DNA from: CAMCXT01 sp040403315
GTDB lineage: Bacteria > Bacteroidota > Bacteroidia > M30B66
DNA: 64,000 nt
Assembly: GCA_040403315.1 (NCBI GenBank)
Contig: JBBAKX010000008.1
Location: 88,250-152,249, forward strand
Direction: 5' to 3'
Shown: piece after piece, positions 45,181 through 54,899 of the stretch
How the letters are laid out: every line of letters starts with the position of its first letter
How positions within the stretch are numbered: position 1 is the stretch's first letter
Notes under the pieces: generated by a model
Databases searched by the model: none
Seen by the model: only the letters and a program-made list of their open reading frames with translations
What the model was told of the DNA's origin: nothing
Translations under genes and position numbers: made by a program

Positions 45181-48100
45181 ATGAAACGAGCCAAGCTGGT
45201 TTTGTTTTTTTGGCTGATCGGATGGGCAATGCTTAAAGGCCAAAATCCAGTGCTTTCTGTTAGTCCCGGAGGATCTATGTCGGTTTGCCCAGGAGCAACT
45301 GTGGCAGTGAATGCGAATGTTGCAAATGCATTTGCAGGAACTACTAACTATAATGTTGGCGACATCCCATTTTCTCCCTATTCACTTTTGGGAGGAACAA
45401 ACGTTACGATGCCTGACGATACAGTACTTGGTCCCTTTCCGATTGGATTCCAGTTTTGTTTTTATGGTAATACCTACACGCAATTTTATTTAAGTTCGAA
45501 TGGCTGGATTGGATTCTCTCCGGGGATGACACGCGCTTTCACAGCTAACTCGATTCCAAGTACCAATATGTTTGTACCAAGGAATTGCATAATGGGTCCA
45601 TGGATGGATTTTAATCCTGGAATCGCTGGTGGGCCTTACATAAAATATCAAACACAAGGTATTGCACCTTATCGAAGACTTGTGGTTCAGTGGCTAAATG
45701 TGCCACTCTACCAATGTATTGCATTAAAATCAACATTCCAAATCGTAATATTTGAAAGTACAAATACTATAGAAAACCACATCACTAGCAAACCTACTTG
45801 TATGGCTTGGGCTGGTGGAAAAGCAACACAAGGCCTTCATAATCTTGCAGGAAGCGCTGCGATAACTGTTGCTGGGCGAAATGCTGCCGTTTGGACAGCC
45901 ACCAACGATGGAAAGCGATTCACACCCAATGGCCCACCTAGCTATACTGTAAATTGGACAGCCAATGGAATTCCAGCTGGATCAGGTGCAACAACATCAA
46001 TTGTAAGTGGACCTGGAAACAAAAGGGTAATTGCAAGGGTGAATTTCCAATGCAGCAATCTCATTTTATATGATACGCTCGATATTAATGTAGGAGGAGC
46101 ATCGAGTGCCGCCTTCTCTATACCATCGCTTGTTTGTGCAGGTCAACCGGCAAGTTTCACCTACACAGGCGGGGCAGCAGGAACTGGCGCTTGGACTTTT
46201 GGTTCTGGAACTCCTAATTCGGTAGCAGGTCTTGGAACACAAACTAGTACTTGGGCTACACCAGGAACTTATCCAGTAACATTAAATGTAACACCAAGTA
46301 ATGGAGCTTGCTTACCAGCTTCACTCACCCAAAACGTAATAGTTAGTGCACCTCCAACTTCTACTTTTACTCTGCCTGCTTCCCTTTGCTTGAATGCCAA
46401 CGGAACGCTAACCTATTCAGGAAGTGCTCCTGCAGGTTCAACCTATTTATGGGACTTTGGCGCAGGTGCTAGTCCGGCAACGGCATCAACAGCAGGGCCA
46501 CAAACTGTTAGCTGGTCGACAGCTGGTAGTAAAACTGTTACGTTAACGGTAATCTCTGGAACTTGTAGTTCAACATCAACCAATACTATTACTGTAAATG
46601 CTGCACCAACAGCTGCATTCACGGTAAATCCATCGCCTGTATGTGCAATGGCCAATGCAACAGTAACTTACACAGGTACCGCAGCGGCTGGATCGACCTA
46701 TACATGGAATTTTGGATTAGGTGCTTCGCCTTTAACCGCAACAGGTTTAGGTCCGCACACTGTAAGCTGGGGAAGTAACGGATCTAAAACCGTTGGTCTT
46801 ACTGTTACTACCTCTGGATGTTCAGCAACTGCCTCACAGTCGGTTGTTGTGAATCCAATTCCAAATTCTCCATTTGTACTTCCTACAAGTGTATGTGTTG
46901 GAGCCAATGCAAGTATTACTTATGCTGGATCTGCGGCTGCACCTCCTGGAGCGACCTACAATTGGAATGTTGGCGGAGGATTGCCTGCTCCGGGTAATGT
47001 TCAAGGCCCTTTCAGTGTGAACTGGGCAACTGCAGGATCCAAAACACTAACCCTTTCGGTTACTCAAAGTGGCTGTACTTCGGCCACTACGACTCAAAAT
47101 ATTACAGTTAATCCTACACCAACAGTTGCAGTTGCCGCAACGCCATCAACGGTGTGTGTAGGTCAAACATCTTCATTGGCAGTTACTGGAGCGACTCCAG
47201 TTTCTGGTTCAACTTACAGTTGGAGTTTTGGAGCAACTGCTTCACCTACAACTAGTTCATCCGCTGGGCCAATAAATGTAAGTTGGAGTAACGCTGGATC
47301 ATTTGCTCCTTCGCTAATTGTAACGAGCAATGGATGTGCATCTGCACCAGCATCTGCAACCGTTACGGTGAACGCTCCTCCAACAGCTTCAATAACAATT
47401 CCTTCTTCAGGATGTGTTGGTGTTCCAGTTTCCATTTCGGCGGCAGGTACATATCCTTTAGGATCGACATTTACTTGGAACTTTGGTACTGGAACCGTAA
47501 TCAGTGGTTCTGGTGCTGGTCCATACAGTGTTCAATGGGCTGCGGGAGGAAATCAATCGGTATCGTTTACTGTTACATCTGGCTCTTGCACTGCCAGTGC
47601 ATCTTCAATCATCATCATTCGTTCTGGTCCATTAGCATCCTTTACGGCTCCAGCCAGTTTGTGTGCAAATCAAAATGGAACCATCACTTTTACTGGATCT
47701 GCAGCAGTAGGAGCGACATACGCTTGGAATTTTGGAGCCAATGCAACACCTTCAACTGCTACTACGGTTGGGCCACACACTGTTAGTTGGACCAGTCCAG
47801 GAAGTAAAACTGTATCTCTTACAATTACCGACGGAGGTTGTGCTCCTGTTACAGCTTCGCAAACAGTAGTGATTAATCCAGGTTACACGGCAACTTTTTC
47901 TATGCCTGCAAGTACCTGTCAAAATGTAAGTGGAACTGTTGCCTACACTGGTAACGCTCCTGCAGGTTCAACCTATGCTTGGAACTTTGGGGCTGGTGCA
48001 ACTCCTGCCACAGCAACTACCGCAGGGCCTCACAATGTAGGTTGGTCAACCATCGGAACATCCACTGTAACGCTTTCAGTGACGACTGCTGGATGTGTCG

Positions 48101-51100
48101 CAGGGCCTGTGTCTCAGAATATTGTAGTGTCGGGTCCGCCAACTTCTACCTTTAACCTGCCTGCAACGGTTTGTGCTTCCACTCCTTTGTCGATAAGCTA
48201 CACAGGAAATGCAAGTGCTGGTGCTACATTTAATTGGAGTTTCCCTGGAGGATCTCCAGCTTCAGCTACTGGAATTGGGCCTCACACTTTTTCTTGGGCA
48301 AACGCTGGTGTGTTTAATGTATCTCTTTCGGTTGTTCAAAATGGTTGCACTTCCACTACAACAACCAATTCTATTCAGGTGTATGATGCACCAACAAATA
48401 CTTTTACCATTCCAACTTCGGCCTGTATCGGACAGTCTGTATCGGCAGTTTACGCTGGAAACGCTACAGCGGGAGCAACTTATGTATGGAATTTTGGCTC
48501 AGATGCTACTCCATCTTCAGCGAGTACTTTGGGACCTCACAGCGTTAGTTGGAGTGCTTCAGGAAGTAAAACAGCTAGTTTGGTTGTTACACAGAATGGT
48601 TGTAGCGTTCAAGCGGTTACGAGAAATATCACGATTAATACAGCTCCAACATCCACCTTTACGGTGACTAGCCCAGAATGTGTGAATGAAGCTGCTGTGG
48701 CGACTTATACTGGAAATGCTGGACCATCGGCAACTTATGTATGGACATATCCGAACGGAAGTTGGGTTGCTGGATCTGGACCTGGTCCGCTTCAATTGAT
48801 TTGGCCAAGTGCAGGTACTCAATCGGTAACATTGGCTGTTACCGAGAATGGTTGTACATCAACAATCAGCAGTCAGAATGTAGTCATTCAAGCAGCGCCA
48901 AGTTTCAGCGTTTCAGCGCCAACTTATGCAGGAATTAATATTTCAACATTAATTACCTATACAGGAACACCGATTTCAGGCGCCACTTACAGTTGGAATT
49001 TCGATGGAGGAACGATTGTTTCTGGTTCTGGCGCAGGGCCTTATCAAATTCAATGGGCAACTGCTGGAGTAAAAAACCTTTCCTGTACAGTAATATCGGG
49101 CGCTTGTAATCTAGTTACTGAAACAGCGCAAACGCAAGTGATTTCGGCTGCTACAGTAAGTTTTGTAGCAGAATCTCCTGTATGTGTGAATTCTGCATCA
49201 ACAGTAACATTTAATGGAATGTCGCTTCCTGGGGCAGTGTTTAATTGGAATTTTGATGGAGGAACTGTGGTTTCGGGCAGCGGCGTTGGTCCTTATGAGA
49301 TTTCATGGCCAACAGCTGGATCAAAAAACATCACCTTATCGGTTGATCAATTTGGTGTTTCGTCGCCAGTTGTAACTGAAAATGTAGTCGTTAACTCCAC
49401 ACCAACAGCATCGTTTAGTATTCCTGCATTTATTTGTCAGGACCAAACAGCATCTATCAATTACACAGGAAGTAATCCTGGAACAGCAACATTTAACTGG
49501 AATTTTGATGGAGGAAATGTAATTGGTGCGGCTTCGGCGAATAATCTGGTAAGTTTTCCATCGGCAGGTATGTTTGATGTGAGTTTGCAGGTAACGCAAA
49601 ACGGATGTACATCGGCAGCTGTTGTACAATCGATCGATGTTCGTCCAGTTCCTGTTGCAGCTTTTACTTTAGCTTCATCTGCCTGCTCAAATGCACCAGT
49701 AACTGTGAATTTTACAGGTACTGCAAACGCTGGAGCCACTTTCAATTGGAATTTTGGTGGGGCTACAGTTTTAAGTGGATCAGGCGCAGGACCTTATTCA
49801 TTGAGTTGGGCAACAGCCGGATCGAACACGGTTACGCTTTCGATTATACAAAATCAATGTACATCTGCCCAAGCGTCTCAGAACATCACAATTAACCAAA
49901 CACCTGTAGCTTCATTCACTGCCATTTCGAGCAATTGTTCAACAGATCCAGTATCGGTAACCTTTACAGGAACAGCCGATCCTACAGCAACCTACACTTG
50001 GAATTTAGGTCCTGCAACTTTGGTTTCAGGATCCGGGCAAGGTCCGTTGGAAGCAACCTATTCAACTACTGGAACCTTCAATTTTGGATTGACCGTTGTG
50101 CAGAATGGCTGTACAGCATCTGCTTCAGGACAATCGATCACCTTGGAGGCGACTCCTATAGTATCGTTCAATTTAACCGATACCACATATGCTGGAATTT
50201 CAGCGACAGCTTTATTTACTGGATCTGCTCCATCTACGGTTACGTACAGTTGGGATTATCCTTCAGCACAATGGATTTCTGGTTCTGCAACTGGCCCACT
50301 AGAATTGTCTTGGGCTGCACCGGGAACTTATCCGGTAGAATTAACTTTAGAAAACAACGGATGCACACCACCAAGTGTGATCGAGAATATTGTTGTGCTT
50401 CCATTTCCTGGAGCATCATTCAATGCCGACAATGATACCGCATGTGTTTCAACACCAATGTGGATAAACTACAATGGTTCTGTTGTTCCAAATACAGCGT
50501 ACAATTGGAATTTCGATGGAGCAACAGTAATTAGTGGATCAGGTGTTGGGCCTTATCAATTGGTTTGGAATACTCCGGGAGTGAAAAACGTTGAGGTTTC
50601 AATCACCATCAACGGTTTAACAGGAACACCTTATGCAATGGAGTTGTTGCTGCTCGATATCCCTGTTGCTAGTTTCTCGATGCCTGAAGAAGCTTGTGCT
50701 GGCGAAGAAGTTCAGCTGAATTATACATCTACCACCAATGTAAATGCGTTGTTTCAATGGACTTTCAATGGTGGAACCCCTATCAGTGGAGATGAAACTG
50801 GAAGTCCAATCGTGCGTTGGGACACATCAGGTTTAAAATCAGTGAGTTTAAGTGTAGCAGATGCGATGTGCATTTCGGCGCCTGTAATTCATCAAATCAA
50901 TATCAAAGCACTTCCAGTGGCAAGCTATCAGCTCGATACAATTGCCTGTAGAGATGCAGAAGTTACAGTGTCGTTTATTGGCTCTGCTAATGTGACTGCC
51001 GATTTTATTTGGGATTTTGGTGGCGCTGAAATTTTAGATGGTTCTGCCGTTGGGCCTTTCCAAATAAAGTGGAATACCGCTGGAACTTACCAAGTACAAT

Positions 51101-52443
51101 TAGGAATCATCGAAAATGGTTGTTCATCATTGCCTTCAGTAACAGAAGTAGTTGTGCGTGAATTGCCGCTAGCCGAGGCTGGCACAGTTCCTCAATTGTG
51201 TTCGGGCGATACCGTGAGTTTTAGTCCGTTCGAAGATCCTGCCTACAGTTACAATTGGACTCCTTCAGGCGGGTTGAGTGATGATTCGATCGCAACGCCA
51301 AATTTGACTTTGAACAGCATCCACACTTACGTAGAGAACTTCACATACACCTTGCGTGTTTTTGATGGATATTGCAGCAGTTCAGATTCTGTGGAGGTTA
51401 GTTTAGCTCCAGTTCCGAATGCGTTTTTCGCGCATCCAGAAGCACAATGCATGGCAGATCACAGTGTTGATTTGGTTGGTGAAGGTGGATTTGATGCTTC
51501 AGCAATTTATACTTGGAATCTTGGTCCGCATGCGTTTCAGCATTCTCCGAATGATAAAGACCAGCAAGGCATGGAGTTCGATATTGCTGGAACTCATATT
51601 CTTTCGTTGGTTGTGATTCAATATGGATGTACTTCAGCTACATATTTAGATTCGGTGGTTATTCATGCCAATCCGATTGCTGATTTTGATGCATCTCATG
51701 TTAAAGGTTGTTTGCCACTTTCACCAGAATTGTCGGCAGTACCGGTGGAGGGTTCAAACGTAATTTATCAATGGTCATTTGGAGATGGAAACACAGGTTT
51801 AGGAATCGAGCCAGACAATACCTACAATACTTCAGGTTACATGTCGGTATCGTTAACTGTAACCGACGACAATGGATGCTCATCGAGCAAATCGGTTCCG
51901 AATTTCATTCAAGTTTTAGAGCAGCCAATTGCTGGATTTAGAGCAACACCTGAAATTTTGTTTATTGGTGTTGACGAATTGCAACTTACCAGCTTGTCGC
52001 AAAATGCAATGTATTCTTATTATGTGATCAATCAGGATACAATTCTTGGGGCTACGAATTCCTACAATTTCAATGAACCGGGCGAATATCCGATTACACA
52101 AGTAGTGGTAAATGGAGCAGGATGCACCGACGAAATCACACACATCGTGAAAGTGGAGTACGGAACTGAGTATTACATTCCAGCTGCTTTCACGCCGAAC
52201 AACGATGGTAAAAATGATGTGTTCAAGGTGGAAGGATCGGAGATTTTAGATTTCAACTTAGTGATATTCGACCGATGGGGCCATGAAATTTTCTCTTCTA
52301 GTGATATAACTAGTGGTTGGGATGGAAAATCTCCCGCGAGTGCGCAGCCGGTTCCTGAAGGGGTTTACATCTTTAGAGTTGAAATGAAAAACAAGCAAAA
52401 CAGAGATATCGTTGAAAATGGTTCTGTAACCTTGTTGCGGTAA
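45181..52443 (+). CDS. Giant PKD-repeat surface protein with gliding-motility-type C-terminal domain
   Basis: 2420 residues from the ATG at 45181 (12 codons after an upstream in-frame ATG that gives a poorer signal peptide). A signal peptide (LVLFFWLIGWAMLKGQ) and a ~290-residue N-terminal domain (SSNGWIGFSPGM, RRLVVQWLNVPLYQC) are followed by about 24 PKD-like repeats of ~75 residues, each with a cysteine near the start (C.G/N), a YxWNF strand, a GPxxxxW(A/S) turn and a closing C(T/S). The final ~85 residues (IPAAFTPNNDGKNDVFKVEG, FDRWGHEIF, PVPEGVYIFRVEM) are the gliding-associated CHU_C type B T9SS signal. It resembles SprB-like adhesins moved over the cell surface or secreted. A terminator follows directly. 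Confidence 0.92.
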   Translation: MKRAKLVLFFWLIGWAMLKGQNPVLSVSPGGSMSVCPGATVAVNANVANAFAGTTNYNVGDIPFSPYSLLGGTNVTMPDDTVLGPFPIGFQFCFYGNTYTQFYLSSNGWIGFSPGMTRAFTANSIPSTNMFVPRNCIMGPWMDFNPGIAGGPYIKYQTQGIAPYRRLVVQWLNVPLYQCIALKSTFQIVIFESTNTIENHITSKPTCMAWAGGKATQGLHNLAGSAAITVAGRNAAVWTATNDGKRFTPNGPPSYTVNWTANGIPAGSGATTSIVSGPGNKRVIARVNFQCSNLILYDTLDINVGGASSAAFSIPSLVCAGQPASFTYTGGAAGTGAWTFGSGTPNSVAGLGTQTSTWATPGTYPVTLNVTPSNGACLPASLTQNVIVSAPPTSTFTLPASLCLNANGTLTYSGSAPAGSTYLWDFGAGASPATASTAGPQTVSWSTAGSKTVTLTVISGTCSSTSTNTITVNAAPTAAFTVNPSPVCAMANATVTYTGTAAAGSTYTWNFGLGASPLTATGLGPHTVSWGSNGSKTVGLTVTTSGCSATASQSVVVNPIPNSPFVLPTSVCVGANASITYAGSAAAPPGATYNWNVGGGLPAPGNVQGPFSVNWATAGSKTLTLSVTQSGCTSATTTQNITVNPTPTVAVAATPSTVCVGQTSSLAVTGATPVSGSTYSWSFGATASPTTSSSAGPINVSWSNAGSFAPSLIVTSNGCASAPASATVTVNAPPTASITIPSSGCVGVPVSISAAGTYPLGSTFTWNFGTGTVISGSGAGPYSVQWAAGGNQSVSFTVTSGSCTASASSIIIIRSGPLASFTAPASLCANQNGTITFTGSAAVGATYAWNFGANATPSTATTVGPHTVSWTSPGSKTVSLTITDGGCAPVTASQTVVINPGYTATFSMPASTCQNVSGTVAYTGNAPAGSTYAWNFGAGATPATATTAGPHNVGWSTIGTSTVTLSVTTAGCVAGPVSQNIVVSGPPTSTFNLPATVCASTPLSISYTGNASAGATFNWSFPGGSPASATGIGPHTFSWANAGVFNVSLSVVQNGCTSTTTTNSIQVYDAPTNTFTIPTSACIGQSVSAVYAGNATAGATYVWNFGSDATPSSASTLGPHSVSWSASGSKTASLVVTQNGCSVQAVTRNITINTAPTSTFTVTSPECVNEAAVATYTGNAGPSATYVWTYPNGSWVAGSGPGPLQLIWPSAGTQSVTLAVTENGCTSTISSQNVVIQAAPSFSVSAPTYAGINISTLITYTGTPISGATYSWNFDGGTIVSGSGAGPYQIQWATAGVKNLSCTVISGACNLVTETAQTQVISAATVSFVAESPVCVNSASTVTFNGMSLPGAVFNWNFDGGTVVSGSGVGPYEISWPTAGSKNITLSVDQFGVSSPVVTENVVVNSTPTASFSIPAFICQDQTASINYTGSNPGTATFNWNFDGGNVIGAASANNLVSFPSAGMFDVSLQVTQNGCTSAAVVQSIDVRPVPVAAFTLASSACSNAPVTVNFTGTANAGATFNWNFGGATVLSGSGAGPYSLSWATAGSNTVTLSIIQNQCTSAQASQNITINQTPVASFTAISSNCSTDPVSVTFTGTADPTATYTWNLGPATLVSGSGQGPLEATYSTTGTFNFGLTVVQNGCTASASGQSITLEATPIVSFNLTDTTYAGISATALFTGSAPSTVTYSWDYPSAQWISGSATGPLELSWAAPGTYPVELTLENNGCTPPSVIENIVVLPFPGASFNADNDTACVSTPMWINYNGSVVPNTAYNWNFDGATVISGSGVGPYQLVWNTPGVKNVEVSITINGLTGTPYAMELLLLDIPVASFSMPEEACAGEEVQLNYTSTTNVNALFQWTFNGGTPISGDETGSPIVRWDTSGLKSVSLSVADAMCISAPVIHQINIKALPVASYQLDTIACRDAEVTVSFIGSANVTADFIWDFGGAEILDGSAVGPFQIKWNTAGTYQVQLGIIENGCSSLPSVTEVVVRELPLAEAGTVPQLCSGDTVSFSPFEDPAYSYNWTPSGGLSDDSIATPNLTLNSIHTYVENFTYTLRVFDGYCSSSDSVEVSLAPVPNAFFAHPEAQCMADHSVDLVGEGGFDASAIYTWNLGPHAFQHSPNDKDQQGMEFDIAGTHILSLVVIQYGCTSATYLDSVVIHANPIADFDASHVKGCLPLSPELSAVPVEGSNVIYQWSFGDGNTGLGIEPDNTYNTSGYMSVSLTVTDDNGCSSSKSVPNFIQVLEQPIAGFRATPEILFIGVDELQLTSLSQNAMYSYYVINQDTILGATNSYNFNEPGEYPITQVVVNGAGCTDEITHIVKVEYGTEYYIPAAFTPNNDGKNDVFKVEGSEILDFNLVIFDRWGHEIFSSSDITSGWDGKSPASAQPVPEGVYIFRVEMKNKQNRDIVENGSVTLLR

Positions 52444-52461
52444 TCGAAAATAAGAGACAAT

Positions 52462-52497
52462 AAAAAAGCCATCCCGAGCAATCTGGATGGCTTTTGT
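52462..52497. terminator. Bidirectional terminator between the adhesin and thioredoxin operon
   Basis: AAAAGCCATCC (52464-52474) pairs with GGATGGCTTTT (52485-52495), with A-rich sequence on one side and T-rich on the other. Confidence 0.9.
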
Positions 52498-52528
52498 GTT
52501 TACTTAAGATTGATTTTCAGAGCGAAGG

Positions 52529-53245
52529 TTACAATCCAGTTTGTTTGCGGAACTCTGCTTCTTCGATAAAGCCATTTTGTTTCCAAATGAGTTCACCGTT
52601 TTTGTAAAGTTCAAGATATGGAATGCCCTTGATGCCTTTCTCAGTAAGTAATTGTGCATTTTGATCTGCATCGATTTTTAAGAAATCTAAGTCAGCCTTT
52701 CTTTCCTCAGAAAACTTGGTTAACCAAGGCAACATTTTTTTACATGGAGCGCACCAAGTCGCATTGAAATCGACCAATACATAAGTTTGTTTCTTCACTG
52801 CTGCATTGTAGTCTGTCATGTTCATTCCACCTGATGGTTTTGCAGCTGTTTTAATCTCTGCTCTCCAACGAACGATTCCACCATCAAGATTGTAGACTTC
52901 CTTAAAGCCCAATGCATTGAGTTTATTCGCTGCTGCACCGCTTCGCCCTCCCGACAAACAATAAAGCATTACCGGTTTGTTTTTATCGTAAGATTCGATA
53001 CGTTTTTCGAAATCGTCGCCGTTCCAATTGATGTTTACGGCGCCAAGAATTCCTCCGTCGGCAAATTCGCCTTCTGTTCTAACATCGATCAGTTGAGCGC
53101 CAGGGAGGATGATTTTTTCCTGAAACGCTAAAGGATCAATTGTTTTGTTTATAGTGCCTTCCTTTTGCGCTACGCCATTACAGGCAAAGAAGGTTAAAGA
53201 AAATGCGAAAAGAAAACTGAAGATAGATAGGTTTTTGTGTAGCAT
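52529..53245 (-). CDS. Rhodanese-thioredoxin fusion lipoprotein
   Basis: 238 residues. The lipobox FFAC (~22) predicts a lipoprotein. Residues ~35-130 form a rhodanese domain with the active-site loop MLYCLSGGRSG; residues ~140-238 form a thioredoxin domain with WCAPC and a cis-Pro in GIPYLEL. Combining a sulfur-transfer and a disulfide-exchange domain in one envelope protein suggests a role in periplasmic thiol or sulfur handling; that is an inference. It starts three bases after trxA's stop, so the two form an operon. Confidence 0.93.
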   Translation of the reverse strand: MLHKNLSIFSFLFAFSLTFFACNGVAQKEGTINKTIDPLAFQEKIILPGAQLIDVRTEGEFADGGILGAVNINWNGDDFEKRIESYDKNKPVMLYCLSGGRSGAAANKLNALGFKEVYNLDGGIVRWRAEIKTAAKPSGGMNMTDYNAAVKKQTYVLVDFNATWCAPCKKMLPWLTKFSEERKADLDFLKIDADQNAQLLTEKGIKGIPYLELYKNGELIWKQNGFIEEAEFRKQTGL

Positions 53246-53248
53246 GTT

Positions 53249-53563
53249 TTAGCTGTATTGTTCGAGAAGATTTTTAAGTACGGAGGCTTGAAGAACGCCC
53301 GATTGTCTCCATTTTACTTCTCCATTTTTAAAGATGAGCAAGGTAGGAACACTTTGAATTTTATAGGCTGCTGCTGCCTGAGGATTTCGGTCGACATCAA
53401 TTTTAATGACGGTTGCTTTTTCTCCAATCATTTTCTTGAGTTCATCAAGAATGGGCGAAAGCATTTTGCAGGGACCGCACCATTCGGCAGAAAAATCGAC
53501 CAAAACGGGCTTGTCGCCTGAAATGAGTTCCTTAAATGTTTGGGGTTTTTCGGTGGATGACAT
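53249..53563 (-). CDS. trxA: Thioredoxin
   Basis: 104 residues, a single cytoplasmic thioredoxin domain with VDFSAEWCGPCKML and the cis-Pro in SVPTLLIF. It reduces protein disulfides and is recycled by thioredoxin reductase. It is the first gene of a two-gene unit with the rhodanese-thioredoxin lipoprotein. The minus-strand upstream box GACCTTTG is one mismatch from TAnnTTTG. Confidence 0.95.
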   Translation of the reverse strand: MSSTEKPQTFKELISGDKPVLVDFSAEWCGPCKMLSPILDELKKMIGEKATVIKIDVDRNPQAAAAYKIQSVPTLLIFKNGEVKWRQSGVLQASVLKNLLEQYS

Positions 53564-53714
53564 CTACAAAATTTTGATGCAAAGGTCTGCATGTTTTGCA
53601 TTTGGATCTGTGACAAAAATCACATTATGATTAGTTTCAAAGTAAATATCTAAATTCAAGAATATGATAAGCTCTATGTTTGCAGAGAAATTCGTGTTAA
53701 TCACATTTTAAAAT

Positions 53715-54362
53715 ATGCAGTTCAAGTCTTTCCTTACTTTTTTAATGTTCATCTCAAGTTCCTCTTTATTCGCTCAACAGAATGATAGGCAGCGCTTAAA
53801 AGAAGGCGATTTGTTGTTTCAGGATTTAAATTGCGGAGAATTGTGTGATGCCATCGAAGCCGTAACAGAAGGTGTGCATGGCAAGGATTTTTCGCATTGC
53901 GCCATGGTAGTTAGTTTAGGCGATTCGTTGATGATTGTAGAAGCCATTGGAAGCAAGGTGCAGTTAAATTCGGTTCACCGTTTTTTTGCGCGAAGTGGCG
54001 ATACCCTCGAAATTAAAAACATAGCGGTTGGAAGAGTCAATCAACAATACACTGCGCTCATTCCGCAAGCTGTGTCAAATGCCAAAGCATTGGTTGGTCA
54101 GCCATACGACGATGCATTTTTACCCAATAACGGTAGCTGGTATTGCAGCGAGGTTCTATATGAAGCATTTCGCAAAGCCAGCAACTCTGAATTCTTCGAA
54201 CTACAACCGATGACTTTTAAAGATCCGCGAACCAAAGATTTTTTCCCCGCGTGGATCCAATACTATCGTGATTTGAAGACCGAAATCCCAGAAGCCGTTC
54301 CGGGTTTAAATCCAGGTTCTATTTCGAGATCGGATAAAATCGAGATTATTGAAATTCAATAG
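53715..54362 (+). CDS. YiiX/YebB-like NlpC/P60-superfamily cysteine hydrolase
   Basis: 215 residues with a signal peptide (FLMFISSSSLFAQ). The circularly permuted papain-like fold is recognised by EGDLLFQDL, the His in KDFSHCAMVV and the Cys in SWYCSEVLYEAF. The Cys-Ser-Glu order (WYCSEV) is typical of YiiX-like proteins, which may cleave cell-wall peptides or amide/ester bonds of lipids. It is periplasmic or secreted and stands alone between the thioredoxin operon and a tRNA. Confidence 0.88.
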   Translation: MQFKSFLTFLMFISSSSLFAQQNDRQRLKEGDLLFQDLNCGELCDAIEAVTEGVHGKDFSHCAMVVSLGDSLMIVEAIGSKVQLNSVHRFFARSGDTLEIKNIAVGRVNQQYTALIPQAVSNAKALVGQPYDDAFLPNNGSWYCSEVLYEAFRKASNSEFFELQPMTFKDPRTKDFFPAWIQYYRDLKTEIPEAVPGLNPGSISRSDKIEIIEIQ

Positions 54363-54420
54363 GCATCGGAGAAAGAATCCTCTAATTAATCCGAATCTCA
54401 GAAAGATCCTTGGTGTTTGT

Positions 54421-54504
54421 CCTGGGACTAAAGTCACAAGTTGCGGGATTTCCAATTGAGAGTTTGTTTTCATGCTCCTTGCAGCCTAGGACTTCAGTCC
54501 CAGG
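54421..54504. repeat. REP-like palindromic elements (two degenerate copies)
   Basis: CCTGGGACTAAAGTC (54421-54435, followed by a decayed arm and TTGCGGGA) and CCTAGGACTTCAGTCCCAGG (54485-54504). Both share the GGACT-AA/TC-AGTCC core with the array at 38581-38697 but are separated from it by ~16 kb, so this is a dispersed element family. Confidence 0.72.
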
Positions 54505-54519
54505 ATAGATTGAAAACAA

Positions 54520-54550
54520 AAAATCCCGCCCCCAACAGGGACAGGATTTT
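54520..54550 (-). terminator. Terminator downstream of tRNA-Cys
   Basis: On the minus strand AAAATCC...GGATTTT closes a G/C-rich hairpin followed by T residues. Confidence 0.75.
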
Positions 54551-54559
54551 CAACTTTCG

Positions 54560-54630
54560 AGGTTTCGAGCGGATTCGAACCGCTGTACGAGGTTTTGCAG
54601 ACCTCTGCCTAGCCGCTCGGCCACGAAACC
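54560..54630 (-). tRNA. tRNA-Cys (anticodon GCA)
   Basis: 71 bases on the minus strand. Acceptor GGTTTCG/CGAAACC, anticodon stem-loop GAGGT-CTGCAAA-ACCTC (anticodon GCA), T arm AGCGG-TTCGAAT-CCGCT and discriminator U, the identity base of tRNA-Cys. Confidence 0.96.
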
Positions 54631-54640
54631 ATCGGGGTCA

Positions 54641-54670
54641 CAAAAGTAATAATTAGATGTTATCCGTCAA
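54641..54670 (-). promoter_or_regulatory. Consensus promoter of tRNA-Cys
   Basis: On the minus strand TTG (54670-54668), a 19-base spacer and TACTTTTG (54648-54641) match the Bacteroidota pattern, 10 bases before the tRNA 5' end. Confidence 0.75.
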
Positions 54671-54689
54671 GTGCTAAATGAAAATAGCA

Positions 54690-54899
54690 TTAGTTTTCTG
54701 ATGGACCATAGGATTTTAGGCATTTTGGACACAAACAATCCATGTAGTTTCGGCGAATCATACTTAGGTTTTCCTTGCTTACATAAATTTTTTCGCACCA
54801 ACATCCTTCACCAACAGTGCATGAAAAGTTTGACCCACATTTCGGACAAACCTTATCCACTATTTTCTTTTTCTTCCAGAAACTGAAGTTGATTTTCAT
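54690..54899 (-). CDS. Cysteine-rich CWC-family protein
   Basis: 69 residues with the Cys_rich_CWC pattern: VCPKCGSNFSC, GEGCWCEKI and DCLCPKCL. The eight cysteines probably bind zinc. There is no signal peptide. Its ATG overlaps the folB stop as ATGA, so it is translated from the gltX-folB transcript. The function of the family is unknown; such genes sit next to housekeeping operons in many Bacteroidota and Proteobacteria. Confidence 0.88.
   Translation of the reverse strand: MKINFSFWKKKKIVDKVCPKCGSNFSCTVGEGCWCEKIYVSKENLSMIRRNYMDCLCPKCLKSYGPSEN

Noticed and set aside
54363..54689. Integration site at tRNA-Cys
   Set aside because: No integrase or direct repeat of the tRNA 3' end is found nearby.
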